A DNA stretch of 64,000 bases from Rutpela maculata. Its lineage: Eukaryota; Arthropoda; Insecta; Coleoptera; Cerambycidae. Where the stretch lies: NCBI GenBank assembly GCA_936432065.2, contig OW386285.2:259087317-259151316 (forward strand), read 5' to 3'. The notes beneath the pieces are model-generated. The model was not told the origin of the DNA. It made no database searches and saw only the letters and a list, made by a program, of their open reading frames with translations. A program made the translations under genes and the position numbers. Positions 45,301 through 57,255 of the stretch are shown one piece after another (the stretch's first letter is position 1; each line of letters opens with the position of its first letter).

Positions 45301-47170
45301 ACTATAAAATAGATTTTAATATTTTCTTTTTAGCTACATTAGAAAACTTTTTTATCTATCAGTTGGAAACTTGAAACAATGCCTTGATTTGTTCAAAGAT
45401 AAATCTTACTATATAAGCTTCCTAAATTATAGTGGAGTCGATTTAGTCAAATAAATAGCAAGGTTGGGAAATTTTTTAAGATGGATGCAGACCTGGTGGA
45501 AATTGTTTGTCATAGTGAGTATAACAAAACCCTAAAATCTTGATTTCTGAAAAGGGGTGGAACCGCGTTTTTTTTGCCCGAAAAGGGGTTTTAAGGATTT
45601 TAAGGTTCAAATTTGCAGTTTTAATTTTTTTTGACCACTTAAACAATTAGTTAAGAAACAAAAATGGTATCCTTTTATTCTCAATGTTAAAGGAACCTTC
45701 AGTTTAAATTTGGTGAAGATCAGATCATCCCCCCCCCTGATATATACAGTGTGTCTCACTTTTCACCACTACACCCCAATATCTCGGCCATTTGTTGATC
45801 GATTTAGATCAAATTTGGTATACTTCTTTTGCTTCAGATTGCGATTAAAAAGTTATTAATTTTTTTTTTTTTGAAATTAAATACGCCTGCTATGATCAAA
45901 AGAAATTGGCAAAAATTGGGAATTTATATTAGCGATTGAGATAGGGTTTTTGTTTTTACAGAATCTTGTTCGGCATGACCTAAAACCCCTGTATACCAAA
46001 TTTCGTTAAAAAATATTCATTCCTCTACAAAAAATTCATACCTAAGATTTCAATAATAATCACCCTACTATTCGAGTTATTTATTGTCAGATATTTACAT
46101 AACTTGGCAGTCGTGTAATAAAGATGCTAATTAAGCATTAGGACACATTTTGTATCCAAAATACTATTATGAAATGAATATTTGAAAAATGGTGGCTATT
46201 TTTTAAAATACTTAGAACTCGGCATACCAGTATCTTGTCAAGTACATTTTAATAATATCAAAAAATCAAAATTGCATATAGTGAAAACATCTAATTTATT
46301 TACAGACCCTCTATGATGTCCAGAATAAATTTTAAAAAACTGCTACTCCAAAACAATACATTTTCACAATAATTTTTGCATTTTTATCTCCCTATTATCA
46401 CTCAGATAACAATTTAATCATTTTGTTGTGGCATTTTCATTAAAAAAAATTATTGTTTTCGTAGAGAAAGAAATGTTTGTGATAAATAAGAACATGGTTT
46501 GCTGCCTGTAGCCTTCGAATTTCTTCAGCCTTTTCCGCCATTCGATCTTATTACGAAACTGGATTTTCTTATCTTCTTGGCATCTTTTCACCTAAGTTTT
46601 AATCTGCCTTGTTTCTGCCAGCAAGTAGTTGTTGAAACAAAACGTGCTCTATCTTTACTATATAGAGAGAGTGATAATATAAACTCGCCGAGTGTAAAAT
46701 CGGCAAATCAAATTTTCGTGGCTACGTGTTTGGCTTACCCAATTATGAAAGTTAAGTGAAATTTAAAGACTTCTCGAGCATTCAACATTTACTAAAGCAT
46801 TAAACAATTATCACTACATGAAAATTATTAAAACTCACGTATTTTCATGCAGTAAAATATTCGATAAACTATATAGTTTGAAAAATGTTATTAAATTTTA
46901 ACAAAGCACTATAACAATAGATAAGTAAATAAATTCACCTTTTATATGTTTTAAAAAAGTCAGATTTAAATAATTAAATTATTTTATGTGATGTTTTAAT
47001 ATTCAGAACTAGTACAAACTGCGCAGGAGGGTAAGTTAAATAAAAATTAAAAAAAAGAAGTTCGGCATATCTATCTATTGGTTGTTGATAAATAGATATC
47101 CACCTCCCTATTAATGGTAATGCACCTCGATTGAGTTGCGCAACCAATCAGCAGGGGGGTGGGCGTGACC
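42347..47170. other. Gene-poor intergenic stretch upstream of the Src42A 3' end
   Basis: No host gene was recognised. A short mirrored block with ACCGGTG words lies at 42450-42560. Several open frames (for example 43812-44048, 44038-44313, 44553-44933, 46499-46759) show no domain, splice support or family resemblance and look incidental. 45720-46330 resembles common insect dispersed-repeat sequence (TGTCTCACTTTTCACCACTA). The last few hundred bases before 47171 would include the Src42A 3'UTR. Confidence 0.45.
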
Positions 47171-47379
47171 TCAGTATGCTGATGCTTCTTTATATTCTGA
47201 TCCCTCCATGGTAAAAAAGTCTTCTAGTTTCCATTGAAGTGTTTCAAATGTTGGCCTTCTCATAGGGTCTCTGTTCCAGCATTCTAACATTATATCATAC
47301 AAAGGAGGTGGGCAACTAGGTGGGGTTGGCATTCTGTATCCGTGTTCGACTTGATGTAGAACTTCGGCATTTGTCATAC
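47171..47379 (-). CDS. Src42A: Src42A-type kinase, terminal exon
   Basis: The acceptor TTATTTCAG ends at 47380, and the split Gly codon (G|GT) continues as MTNAEVLHQVEHGYRMP. It encodes the end of the kinase C-lobe (LYDIMLECWNRDPMRRPTFE) and the tail EDFFTMEGSEYKEASAY, then TGA at 47171-47173. The tail Tyr in EYKEASAY matches the C-terminal regulatory Tyr of fly Src42A (DYKEAQAY), the site phosphorylated by Csk to hold the enzyme off. This ending distinguishes Src42A from Src64B and Btk29A. Confidence 0.93.
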
Positions 47380-47454
47380 CTGAAATAAGCACATTATATA
47401 AAGACATGCGTTTTCCTGCATTAATGTAATGTGATGCCTTTCACACTATTTACA

Positions 47455-47596
47455 TAATAGTTATTTTTATACCAAGGCCGCGAAATTTCTTTTTACGTAC
47501 CGAGAGAAAAATTATCGCCGAGGCCGCTTGCGGCCGAGGCAAGATAATCTCGAGGACGCTAAAAAATTTCGCGGCCATGGTATAAACACTATTTTT
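47455..47596. mobile_element. Small palindromic MITE in the last Src42A intron
   Basis: The ends AATAGTTATTTTTATACCA and their mirrored counterpart (GGTATAAACACTATT) flank TIRs containing GGCCGCGAAATTT. The centre is a GC-rich palindrome, GAGGCCGCTTGCGGCCGAGG. It is about 142 bp and non-coding. Confidence 0.7.
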
Positions 47597-47685
47597 TGTG
47601 CAACCGTAAATTATAGTTAGTATAGATGGTGAAAATGACACCACCGTTTATGCTATATTTTGCTAAATAAACGCGGTGGCCTTAA

Positions 47686-47894
47686 GGGCGTTTTTTCACT
47701 GGCCGATACGATACCGACAATGTCGTACCGATACTGATGAATACCATATACAATTATCGCGCCGACAAAACGGTATCGTATCGGCAAGTGAAAAAGAGTT
47801 CCATATAATTTTATACGTTTGTGCTGCCCTGATATCGTTGTATCGGTGTCGTTCACGAAAAATCGGTATCGTTTCGGCTAGTGAAAAAACGCCC
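47686..47894. mobile_element. MITE with GGGCGTTTTTTCACT ends, TTAA-like flank
   Basis: The left GGGCGTTTTTTCACTGGCCG mirrors the right reverse complement GGGCGTTTTTTCACTAGCCG. TTAA precedes the left end (47682-47685) and TAAC follows the right, compatible with a piggyBac-type TTAA target after one mutation. It is 209 bp with GATACGATACCG words repeated inside, and lies in the Src42A intron. Confidence 0.65.
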
Positions 47895-48203
47895 TAACGT
47901 CAGAGCGTTTCTATGGAAAGGTATTTTGAATGTATACTTGACAGTTCTGGAATAATCGTAAAAATGAAATAATTTATGTATTTGTTGTGAATTTGAAAAT
48001 AATTATGTACTAATTCTGTTTAATAAGATATAACAATTTTTGTTTGTCATATTTTAGAAATATCAATTTTGAAGTGACTTAAACGTCAATTATTATGAAA
48101 GTGACTTTTAGTTTTTCGGCCGTTACTAAGGGTAACAGCCGTGAAATTGAATTTCACGGACTGTTTTGAGAACGCGAAATACTCACTTCACGTACGGCTG
48201 CAC

Positions 48204-48690
48204 AAAAAAATCCTTAATTGTTTAAGTGGCTATAAAAAAGATCTATTAAAGGTAAATAATTCTTTCGGACAGCATTTTGAAGCTAATTGTATGTATATTA
48301 TTGCCGAATTGATAAATATAAATATTTCATTATTTAAACAAAATTATGACCAAATATTACAAAAAAATTGTCAAAATATCTATTTTAGCTAAAAATGGCC
48401 AATCTAAAAAGGATTTTTAAATTTGTTTATTTATGATTAACAATGCCTTTTAATGCAAAGTAAAAAAAAGTCATATTATTTTATGGACAAAGATTACAAA
48501 TATTTAATGTTTACCGATTTTCACGCACCGACTTTCTTACAAACAATTCATCTAAGCTTTGTTAATTTTAAAAATAATGAAACAGTTGATATCTCAAAAG
48601 AAAGATAATAATCAATTGTACTTTAAAAATTTATATTAGGATGTTTTGTCTAAATGTTATAGTTTTGAAGATATACACGAAAAATGAGTG
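48204..48690. repeat. Direct duplication, copy 1
   Basis: This nearly matches 49757-50184. Both start ATCCTTAATTGTTTAAGTGG and end TAGTTTTGAAGATATACACG. Copy 1 contains about 68 bp (near 48495-48562) missing from copy 2. Between the copies lie the foldbacks at 48727-49325 and 49326-49414 plus about 340 bp of other sequence. The function, if any, is unknown. Confidence 0.8.
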
Positions 48691-48726
48691 AGAGTTACAT
48701 AATAGTATATTATTATATGAACGATT

Positions 48727-49325
48727 CACAGGCCCACAAAAAAAGAAAAGTTGTCTGCGCCGGGGTACTGACCATACCTATCCCTTGTATTTTGTGCCGC
48801 TGAACACGAATGTGACCTTAGTTTTTCCCCTATACGTCAGGTTTTTTTTTTAACAGCAAATAAATATATAAATATCACGATTCAACACAACTTTTTTTGC
48901 TGTTAAAAAAAAACCAGACGTGTAGGGGAAAAACTAAGGTCAGATTCGTGTTCAGCGGCTCAAAATACAAGGGATAGGTGTGGTCAGTACCCTCGCGCAG
49001 ACCACTTTTTTTGGTTGCCACTGTGCCACACTCAGTGTGGTACAATCCCACAAAAAAAAATCATCTGCGCGGGGGTACTGACCACATCTACCCCTTGTAT
49101 TTTAAGCTGCTAAACACGAATCTGATCTTAGTTTTTCATCAGCACGTCAGGTTTTTCTTTTAATAGCAAATAAATATATAAATATTAGACTTTTTTGCTT
49201 AAAAAAAAAAACCTGACGTATAGGGGAAAAACTAAGGTCAGATTCGTGTTCAGCGGGTCAAAATACAAGGGATAGGTATGGTCAATACCGCGGCGCAGAC
49301 AACTTTTTTTTTTTGTGGGCCTGTG
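48727..49325. mobile_element. Compound foldback, CACAGGCCCACAAAAAAA family
   Basis: The ends CACAGGCCCACAAAAAAA mirror at 48727 and 49325. Inside are two tandem palindromes, each made of mirrored CTGCGCGGGGTACTGACC and CCGCTGAACACGAAT blocks around a CAGGTTTTTTT / AAAAAAACCTGACGT stem. The related members at 28098 and 58271 are simpler. There is no coding sequence. Confidence 0.75.
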
Positions 49326-49414
49326 TTATGATAGCCATTATTCACGAAGATGATGTTTGAGCCCACGAGCCGTAGGCGAGTGGCGCAAATCATCTGAGTG
49401 AATAATGGTCATAA
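49326..49414. mobile_element. Small palindrome with CGAGCCGTAGGCGAGT core
   Basis: TTATGATAGCCATTATTCAC mirrors GTGAATAATGGTCATAA. The centre is GCCCACGAGCCGTAGGCGAG. It abuts the previous foldback directly. The core resembles that of the palindrome at 63480-63637. Confidence 0.65.
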
Positions 49415-49756
49415 TCGCGAATGTAATACTATGCTTTTTCTACACCTATTAAACACATAAATTAGACTGAAATTTGATAACATTAATGGGTACCTATTCG
49501 CAAGAAGTCGAAAACGTAAACAAACAATATGGCGGTACACTTGTCACTGTCACGCGAGTTGATTGTCAGCCGCAGAAGCAAGAATTGATCGTGGTCGATT
49601 TAAAATATCATTGAATCAGCGAAACAGTGATTTGAATTTGTATTTGTGATTGGCCGGATACAGTGAATTATGAATCGATAATTCACTATAGTGAATTATA
49701 GGTACGATTTTTCACCAAAAACATGCTAATAATTGTCATATAATTAAATAGGTGTA

Positions 49757-50184
49757 GAAAAAAATCCTTAATTGTTTAAGTGGCTATAAAAAACGATCTA
49801 TTAAAGGTAAATAATTCTTTCAGGCAGCATTTTGAAGCTAATTGTATGTAAATTATTGCCCAATTGATAAATATAAATATTTCATTATTTAAACAGTATT
49901 ATGGCCAAAAATTACAAAAAAATTGTCAAAATATCTATTTTAGCTAAAAATGGCCAATCTGAAATGGATTTTTAAATTTTTAAATTTTTTTTATTTATGA
50001 TTAACAATGCCTTTTAATGCAAAGTAAAAAAAGTCATATTATTTTATGGACAAAGATTTGTTAATTTTAAAAATAATGAAACAGTTGATCTCTCAAAAGA
50101 AAGACAATCAATTGTACTTTAAAAATTTATATTAGCATTTTTTGTCTAAATGTTATAGTTTTGAAGATATACACGAAAAATGAG
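49757..50184. repeat. Direct duplication, copy 2
   Basis: This is the partner of 48204-48690, about 95 per cent similar by eye, with the 68-bp segment absent (TTATGGACAAAGATT joins TGTTAATTTT directly). From 50190 to 51129 nothing else is recognised apart from a TATAC/GTATA-rich low-complexity patch near 50370-50460. Confidence 0.8.
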
Positions 50185-51129
50185 TGAAAGTTGCGAGCGT
50201 CCAAAAAGTGTCGAAGTTTGCATAAATTTTAACACTTTCCGGCACGGGAAATCATGCACGGGATATTTTGTTCTAATTCATCTGTTTTTTTTTTTTTTGT
50301 TATTGGGATTGCTAAGTAACAAAATATACTTTGGTTGCATTTGTGGAGATTTATATTTTCTTTAAAGTATATACTTTGGCGTGGTACCCAGATACATAGC
50401 ATACATTGCAGTATACAAAGTATGTACAGTGTATACAGTCCACTGTGCATATACAATATGTGGTACGTTATTTGTACCACCATGCATTGAACAACGCAAT
50501 TTGCATGGTTCAAACGGTGTTCCACCATGCCTGAAAGGGTTAAACAATCAACTCCATTTTTAAGATACAGTGGCCAGCCTGGACACAAATTAAAGGTCTT
50601 TTTATAGGCTACAAAAAAGTCCTTTACAGTTTTTTGTAAAAAAAATTGCAATTTCAAAAATCTATAAAAAATTAATAAAGTGGCAATTTTCTTTAATTAT
50701 AGGGTTTTAGTATTTTGAATTTCCAACATTTAAAAAAAAATAACATTAAAATCGGTGCTTTACTGACCAATTCCCAAATAAAACTAACGGTCCGCCACTA
50801 TAAGTTTGGTTCAAAATTAATCGTTAATATTTAGTAAAAACTAGCCAACCCTGCCTCCCCTCGAATTTCTACGATTAGACAGAGTGTAGCTTTGAAGGTT
50901 TTTTGCACGAGCTCTTTTTTAATGTATTATGTTTTATTAAAATGACATGACACGATGTGTAGATCTTGAGCTGAACTTCAAAAAATGTATGTATAAAATA
51001 ATATTTTTTATACATATCGGATATTTGATATTTATATAAGTATCAAGATATTCTCGATTCCTGCTTTGAAGCCAAGTAGTTAAGAGAGTGTGAATTCATT
51101 TTTGATGTTTGCCTTATAAGTATTCTTAC

Positions 51130-51286
51130 CTGGATATGGTATTCTGCCGTAAGTAACGAGTTCGGTTAGTAATATACCGAAGGACCAAACATCTGACTTA
51201 ATGGAGAATTTGCTATAATTTGCCGCCTCAGGGGCTGTCCATTTTATGGGGAACCTAGCTCCAACCCTGGCTTCATATTCATCTTC
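51130..51286 (-). CDS. Src42A: Src42A-type kinase, activation-loop exon
   Basis: The acceptor ATTATTTCAG ends at 51287 and the donor GTAAGA starts at 51129. The exon encodes EDEYEARVGARFPIKWTAPE through DVWSFGILLTELVTYGRIPYPG. The Tyr in DEYEARVG is the activation-loop autophosphorylation site of Src kinases; PIKWTAPE is the tyrosine-kinase-specific P+1 loop. It is entered in phase 0 after LIK of the previous exon and ends in phase 1. Confidence 0.93.
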
Positions 51287-51735
51287 CTGAAATAATAATT
51301 TGAATTAATATTTTGTAACAAAACAAATTTTTCTAGAAATACTTCCAGCCAGTTATTTTTATTGCTTCAATTATTAAATTTTAGTTTAGTTATTTATATA
51401 TTTCAAAGTAATAATTCTGTGTCAAACCAGGTCGTTGGAAATTATTTCCTCCTAACATAGTATATAGCAGTAAACACCGATACATGAAAGCCAATTTGCT
51501 GTCAGTCATGCCTTTTACTGCTGTGTGCGTGAAATCTAACTTTCCCTTTGAACATTACCGTTTCTTTACTGTAGCTGGCTGCTTAATCATTGGAGGGTAG
51601 TAATGTTCCTCCCCTCTAATTTAGGAACTGTCACCCGAGCAACCGTACCACAAATACCGCCATCACTTGTCATAATGACACTTTACACCTGCACTGTGAA
51701 GTATGTCATAATTTGGTACATTATATAATGATTAG

Positions 51736-52138
51736 CCCTTTCACTGCGGAAACCGGCTAATTACGCGAGGATGGAGGCATACTTAAATGCGGGAACCGAC
51801 CGAATCCATATGTGAATATGTTTATAATATGTACTAAACTTCAATTTGACACACCCACAAAAAAAATGCTCTTTTATGTTTTTATATATTCACTGGTTTC
51901 TATTTTATATGTTTTTATAATAAATACTTCATTCTGTCACAAAATTTATTTAGAAATCTGTAAAATGTGACATTTTACAATATTTACATGTAACATATTG
52001 AATACAATTAAAGCGCATCAATGCGGGAAACGTACACATCCGCGAACGTGATTCATATGTTAGTTGCGGGTGATTCATATGTTAGTTGCGGGAGACGTAC
52101 AAATCCGCAAAGCCTTAGGGCGGCTGCAGTGAAAGGGT
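51736..52138. mobile_element. piggyBac-type MITE with CCCTTTCACTGC ends
   Basis: The left CCCTTTCACTGCGG and the right reverse complement CCCTTTCACTGCAG are terminal repeats. TTAA follows the right end (GGGTTAAT) and TTAG precedes the left, a one-base-decayed TTAA duplication. The interior has a doubled GTGATTCATATGTTAGTTGC unit (52050-52090). It is about 400 bp, non-coding, in a Src42A intron. Confidence 0.7.
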
Positions 52139-52210
52139 TAATGTTACTGTAGGTGAGTATTGTTTGATATTTTTCCTTTTTTATTTTTAATTTTATATTA
52201 TAAATAGTTT

Positions 52211-52805
52211 ATTGTTTAATTATGATCCCCTAATCGAGTCCTTAGCCAGGGAACCTACGGTGTTACAATTTATCGAACCAGTACTTGGCATATTATCAAG
52301 CACTGCGAAAACAACTTCTTGGGTTACTCTGAAAGGAAAATACTCCGGTACTGGCAAGAACTACCAGAATTTGTTAATTCAAAAGAGTTTATTACAAATC
52401 CTTTGAAATCAAAAACTAAACAATTATTAGAGCTAAATAGGTTACACCTAAGAACTCTAATTGGCCTGCAGACTAAACGACTACCTACACAGACTTGGAT
52501 TAGCGGATAATGCTGAATGCCGTTTGGTAGGGCAAGTTCTACGTATCTGTCCCGCTGCAGAAAGAATCCGGTTCTCACTCTTTGGCAAAGGGCAACTGTT
52601 GTCAGAGAATCTGGATGGTTTCTCACCCAATAATACAATAATAACCCTCCCAATAATGATAATAATAGTAATAAGGTTATCAACTTTATTAAAAAGCCGA
52701 ATTTACTGAGTGAAATATAATTAGAGCTCAGCCACAATAGACCAGATGGTCACAGTGGAGGATCTAATTATACGCCTACTCATCTATCAACCCAACCTAA
52801 CCTAG
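52211..52805 (+). mobile_element. 3' fragment of a non-LTR retrotransposon with CCTAA-type tail
   Basis: The coding remnants LELNRLHLRTLIGLQTKR and, in another frame, LHRLGLADNAECRLVGQ match the zinc-knuckle-like C-terminal end of RNase H-bearing Jockey/I/R1-type polyproteins (LNRxQLRxxxGLLTGH...LHxLGLxxxxxCRxC). The 3' end is CAACCCAACCTAACCTAG. It shares GAACCAGTACTTGGCATAT and the tail with the element ending at 58755, so both are copies of one family. It is antisense to the kinase gene. Confidence 0.75.
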
Positions 52806-52847
52806 TTGTTGCCTAATTTGCATGATATGTGAATGATTTCAACTTAC

Positions 52848-53354
52848 CTTAATTAGTCTAGCCAAGCCAAAGTCGGCAATTTTCACTATATTACCATCTG
52901 CAACAAGAACATTCCTTGCAGCAAGATCCCTGTGTATATAATTTTGAGATTCTAAATAGGCCATTCCAGCAGCGATCTGTGCTGCCATATCAATTAATTG
53001 TTGTAACTTCAAAACTTTACCCTTCCCTTGAAGGTATTCTAAAAGTGATCCATTCCTCATCAACTCAGTGATAATGTAAATGGGTTCTTCTACGGTGCAA
53101 ACCGCATACAGTTGAATCAGCTTGGGATGCCTTAATTTTTTCATTATTTGTGCCTCAGCGAGGAAGTCTTTGGGGTCCATTGTGCCTGGTTTGAGAGTTT
53201 TTATTGCTACTGGTGTGGTGTTGTTCCACATACCCTCCCATACTTCTCCAAATTGACCGTGACCCAACTTTCGAATAAATTTAAGCGAAGATCGTTCAAT
53301 TTCCCACTGATCTCGAGTGCGGTGAGATAATCCCTCAGGCTGTGGCTTCTCTAC
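52848..53354 (-). CDS. Src42A: Src42A-type kinase, N-lobe/catalytic-loop exon
   Basis: The acceptor GTTTACAG ends at 53355 and the donor AAG|GTAAGT is at 52848-52847. It is 169 codons, phase 0 at both ends. It begins VEKPQPEGLSHRTRDQWEIE (SH2-kinase linker), then has the glycine loop KLGHGQFGEVWEG, the ATP lysine in VAIKTLKPGTMD, the hinge-proximal ELMRNGSLLEYLQGKGKVLK, the catalytic HRDLAARN and ADFGLARLIK. The DPKDFLAEAQIMKKLRH helix-C region is near identical to fly Src42A. The LEYLQGKGK loop is about three residues shorter than in the fly protein. Confidence 0.95.
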
Positions 53355-55198
53355 CTGTAAACAACAATTTTTTTTACAGTTATCAAAAAATTATGGTGGA
53401 GTTATTGTTTAGAACATGCAACGTGACAATAAAACAGCTATTGACTATTATTAGAAATAGAACATTACACTGTGCATATCCAATATTCCTAAACAAAAAA
53501 ATAACAGGCATCTACTGAAATGAAATATTTAAAATTCTGAAGTTACCCAACGCGATTTTCCACTAATATTACTTAAAAACGAATTTGAAGTGTTATTATC
53601 TGCTGATAAAATTTGAATAAAATGCAACACGCTCATTAAAAAGATTCTTGAATTTATGTAACTTATCAAATGCTACTGGTCGGTCCACTGAATAGATGTG
53701 ATAAGCTATGATTCAAATTTCCAGCATTGAACGAACTGGATTAGTATTAGTACAGCAACAATTAGTTGTTCAGACGAAGCAATAGATGCTTGTTGATTAC
53801 GTCCATATAAATAGACAGTGACCAAATAATTTTTCAGTTGCTGAAAATGAATCCCCTAAAGTGGACTCCGGGCCATTTCTTGCGATATTTTGCACTAGAT
53901 GGAGTCTTGGCTCACAATGGTATAAAGATAAGGCCATATAACATGATTCGTTATTATTACTGTTTCATTACTGTTAATTGCCAATTGTCAGTTCCTGTGA
54001 GTCAAAAAATAGTTTTTTCCAGTTTAAAATATTTATTTAATATTCTTGACGTTCCAAAATCTAAAGAGAGAGAAAAATGGTTCAAAATTTTAAGATGTTC
54101 TTTAAATCAAAATTGTCCTCACCTGTTATGTGATTAAATAAAATATACCAATGACAATTATGCATTATCTTATTGACAGCCAAGCTTGGTACACAATCTA
54201 GTCATTCTGGAGGAAAGTCGAAAAAAAATACTTTTTCATATCTTTCAAGAAGTCCACATCTGGTGGACAAAAACGGTAAATCGCTTAATTAGAACTCCTA
54301 CTTGGAAAGGTAATCCACAAAGCAAGATTGTCTTTGTGGATATGAAGAAAAATTTGTGGAAAATCCTGGGGCACTGGTCCTCAGCAAATATCTTGTATAT
54401 ATGTTACGGTCATAAGACTAATGGTCAAAGTGCTACAACAAACGACCAAAGCCAAACTCTCTAAATTACAGAGACGAGCATGCCTGAAAATAACTGGTGC
54501 AATAAGCACCACACCATCAGCTGCTCTGAAAATTCTCCTGGATGTACCTACACATATACATGGAGACAGAGACCAAGTGGCTAACATTCAGACTCCAACA
54601 AGCGAATATTAATATAATGCAGCATGTAATGTACCTAACCTATTATTAATAAATCTCTAAGACAACGATCAAGAGACACAAGGAGATTTTGAGATGTCAT
54701 TAAGATATCTAAATGTTTGATGAAAAATAAGAAGAAGATGTTGGCAAACCTTTTTAGTAAAATATAAAATATAAACAAAATTATTGGAGTTTTGTTCAAT
54801 GAAAATTGTCATAAATAGAACCATGATTAACTACGAGCTGCCTTTTAACATCCTGTTTCCTGGAAGAGATGAATGAGATCAGAATAAAACCGATCTGGAA
54901 AAAGCAGATAGTTGTTGGTTTACAGATGATTCCAAAACCCCTGAAGGAACTGGAGCCGGAATATACAGTTGCAACCCAAAAGTAAGAATAACTTCGAGCC
55001 TTAGTAATACGACTGTTTCAGGCTGAAATTTATACCACTGAACTGTGTGTACAGAGGATGTAACAGGCGCATCTCAGACAAAAATGCAAATCTTCGCAGC
55101 ACCCAATCGACTCTTAAGGCTCTTGGAATTTATTGTTGCAATTCTAAAATGGTTTGGAACTACCTGAAGGCTCTAACTTGATTGAGCAAAAACAATTT

Positions 55199-55927
55199 TG
55201 TAATGGAGCATTCTTTAAATTCCTGCTCCATTACTAAGATTCCGGATTTACACACGACTGTGCACACGGCCCGCAAACCTACCCATCTCCCGTCTAGAGA
55301 CATGGATTTGCACACGACACTAAACTATACGCAGTTCTACGTCACCAGTAAGCGAGGATTCTCGGATATAAAAGCCCGGCCGCAAATCAACATAATGGAA
55401 AGTGGATAATTCTGCCAATCTGTCTACAGCGTGCTGAGCTGGACATATTGCAGTTTTGTGCATCTCCCGACGCAAACACGACGGAACGAATGCAATCTGA
55501 CCCTGGGAATCCTACAGCGTGTTGAGCTGGGACCCCTCGAGTCGTTAGCCATTCCCCGGCGCCGTTTCGCCGCCAAAACCAGAGCGAATGAGCCCGAACT
55601 GGAGACCTCCTACAGCGTAGCGTGTTGAACTGGGAAACTTCTTGAGTCGACGATATTCACCCGACGCCCGATGCCACTCCCGTAGCAACAACAAACGTCG
55701 CATCGCAATCGTTACTCTCTCTCTCTCTCTCTGATAATAGAAAATGTTGTCCTAAGAACCGTAAAAGATACGAACATATAACCTGTACTTGTATGTTATG
55801 TAACACTGCCACACATTACCTGTTTGGAAAAGTAAATAAATTGTTTATATTTTTATTGGGCTGTCTCATTAACTAATCTGGACCCTGATTAATCTCCGAA
55901 CCAGCTACCCGACAACAAACCGTTACA
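55199..55927 (+). repeat. 5' LTR
   Basis: It starts TGTAATGGAGCATTC and ends CAACAAACCGTTACA (TG...CA). It contains a TATA box TATAAAA (55367-55373), a CT repeat of about 18 bases (55715-55732) and AATAAA (55835-55840), so promoter and poly(A) signal are in the expected order. The R region would start some 30 bases after the TATA box. A duplicated GCGTGYTGAGCTGG word occurs near 55428 and 55518. Confidence 0.85.
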
Positions 55928-56407
55928 TAATTTGGCGCCCGAGCAGATTTTGAGATTTTAGTTTATTCCAGATAGCCCAAAAAGAGACGTTCACGAATGA
56001 GAGTGAAACATAAAGATATCTCAAGTTAATTCATAGAGAAATGAAAGCATTCCAAATCAAGAGAGAAAACGAAAATGAAAAGGATTTTGTGGTGGCAATC
56101 CAGACTGCTACAATTGTAACTCCAGAAGAGACACGATTCCGGATAGTACCGAAAGTACGTTAAACGAACCAAATTCCAGACACAAATTCAGATTACTGCA
56201 TTATAGACGATAGCTATATGGAGCAGTAATATATTTAAAATTAGTCCAGAGTCCCGAAAATACGTTAAACGAACCGATGTCCAGAAACAAATCCAGATTA
56301 CTGCATTATAGACGATAGCTGTACCGTCATATATGGAGTCATGGAAACTCTGTATCCCGCAACCGAAACGAAAACAAGTCCAGTAAAACCAGAGTCATCC
56401 AAAATAA

Positions 56408-56992
56408 GTGATGAAGTCGGAAGTCCAAGTGCCAGATCTGCTGTCACCCCTGCCTCCGACACCCGAAGCCAAAAGGCCGCCCGCAGTCCAAGACGTACCA
56501 TCCCAGATGCCGCCCCCAGTCCGAGACGCAACACACAACCCTGATGCCGTCCCCAGTCCGAGACGTACCATCCCCGATGCCATCCGCAGTCCGAGATGTA
56601 CCGCCCCCGATGCCGTCGCCAGTTCGAGACGTATCATCCCTGATGTCGTCCCTGATGCCAACCCCGATGCCGCCCCCAGTCTGAGACGTACCGTCCCAGA
56701 TGCCGCAACCAGCCCGAGACGCACCATCCCCGATGCCGTCCCCAGTTCGGAGACAGCCCCAGCCCCCCCAAGCCACCGACCCCAGGTAGGCCAATTGCCT
56801 GCCTCCAGGTGTTTTTCCAGGACGACGACGCAGCCCTCCCGGTCCCAGCTCCGCAACGGAAGCGACAGTTCAGGCGCCACAACCAAGATGGCCCCGCTTC
56901 CAGGATCCCTGGCACCGTCCCCCCTGTCCGCCATCGCCCCCTGCAGCAGACGTCCGAAAGTGCGCGAGAATAATAATGTGTACGGCAAGTGA
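56408..56992 (+). CDS. Proline/Arg-rich repetitive ORF in the LTR element interior (194 aa)
   Basis: An open frame with tandem versions of RRTIPDAVPSPR-like units, produced by a GC-rich minisatellite of about 30-36 bp (56480-56760; core CCAGTYCGAGACGTACCATC) that contrasts with the AT-rich surroundings. Overlapping frames are open on both strands because of the repeat. No gag zinc knuckle or enzymatic motif is visible. It may be non-coding filler carried by the element. I do not assign a function. Confidence 0.3.
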   Translation: MMKSEVQVPDLLSPLPPTPEAKRPPAVQDVPSQMPPPVRDATHNPDAVPSPRRTIPDAIRSPRCTAPDAVASSRRIIPDVVPDANPDAAPSLRRTVPDAATSPRRTIPDAVPSSETAPAPPSHRPQVGQLPASRCFSRTTTQPSRSQLRNGSDSSGATTKMAPLPGSLAPSPLSAIAPCSRRPKVRENNNVYGK

Positions 56993-57255
56993 GTGCGCGA
57001 AAAAACTACACAAAAAAGAAACTATATTTGTTTTGTACCAGTTTGCATAGACTTTTATTAATTTCTTTATTATAGAGTTCACTTACTTTACTATTTTACC
57101 TGTACCATAGTTCTAAGATGTTTTACATACTGTTCATGTTATTTAAAAATTTGTTTTTCTCTACATATGCACATTGGCCATTCTTTCTTTATTTTGTTTG
57201 AAGATGTTTAGTAACTTGTTTTATTTTGATGTTAAGTTAGTAAAAATTTTCTCTT

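Noticed and set aside
47653..47897. Overlapping 67-73-aa frames with GIVSASEKTP repeats
   Set aside because: They span the palindromic MITE at 47686-47894; the mirrored protein words come from its inverted repeats.
55715..55746. Hammerhead ribozyme core in the LTR (retrozyme hypothesis)
   Set aside because: CTGATAATAGAAA is near the CT tract but lacks the CTGATGA core and matching stems; no support for a ribozyme.
56395..56988. 197-aa Gly/Arg/Trp-rich minus-strand frame in the LTR element
   Set aside because: It is the antisense of the GC-rich minisatellite; no family resemblance and no element-specific motif.
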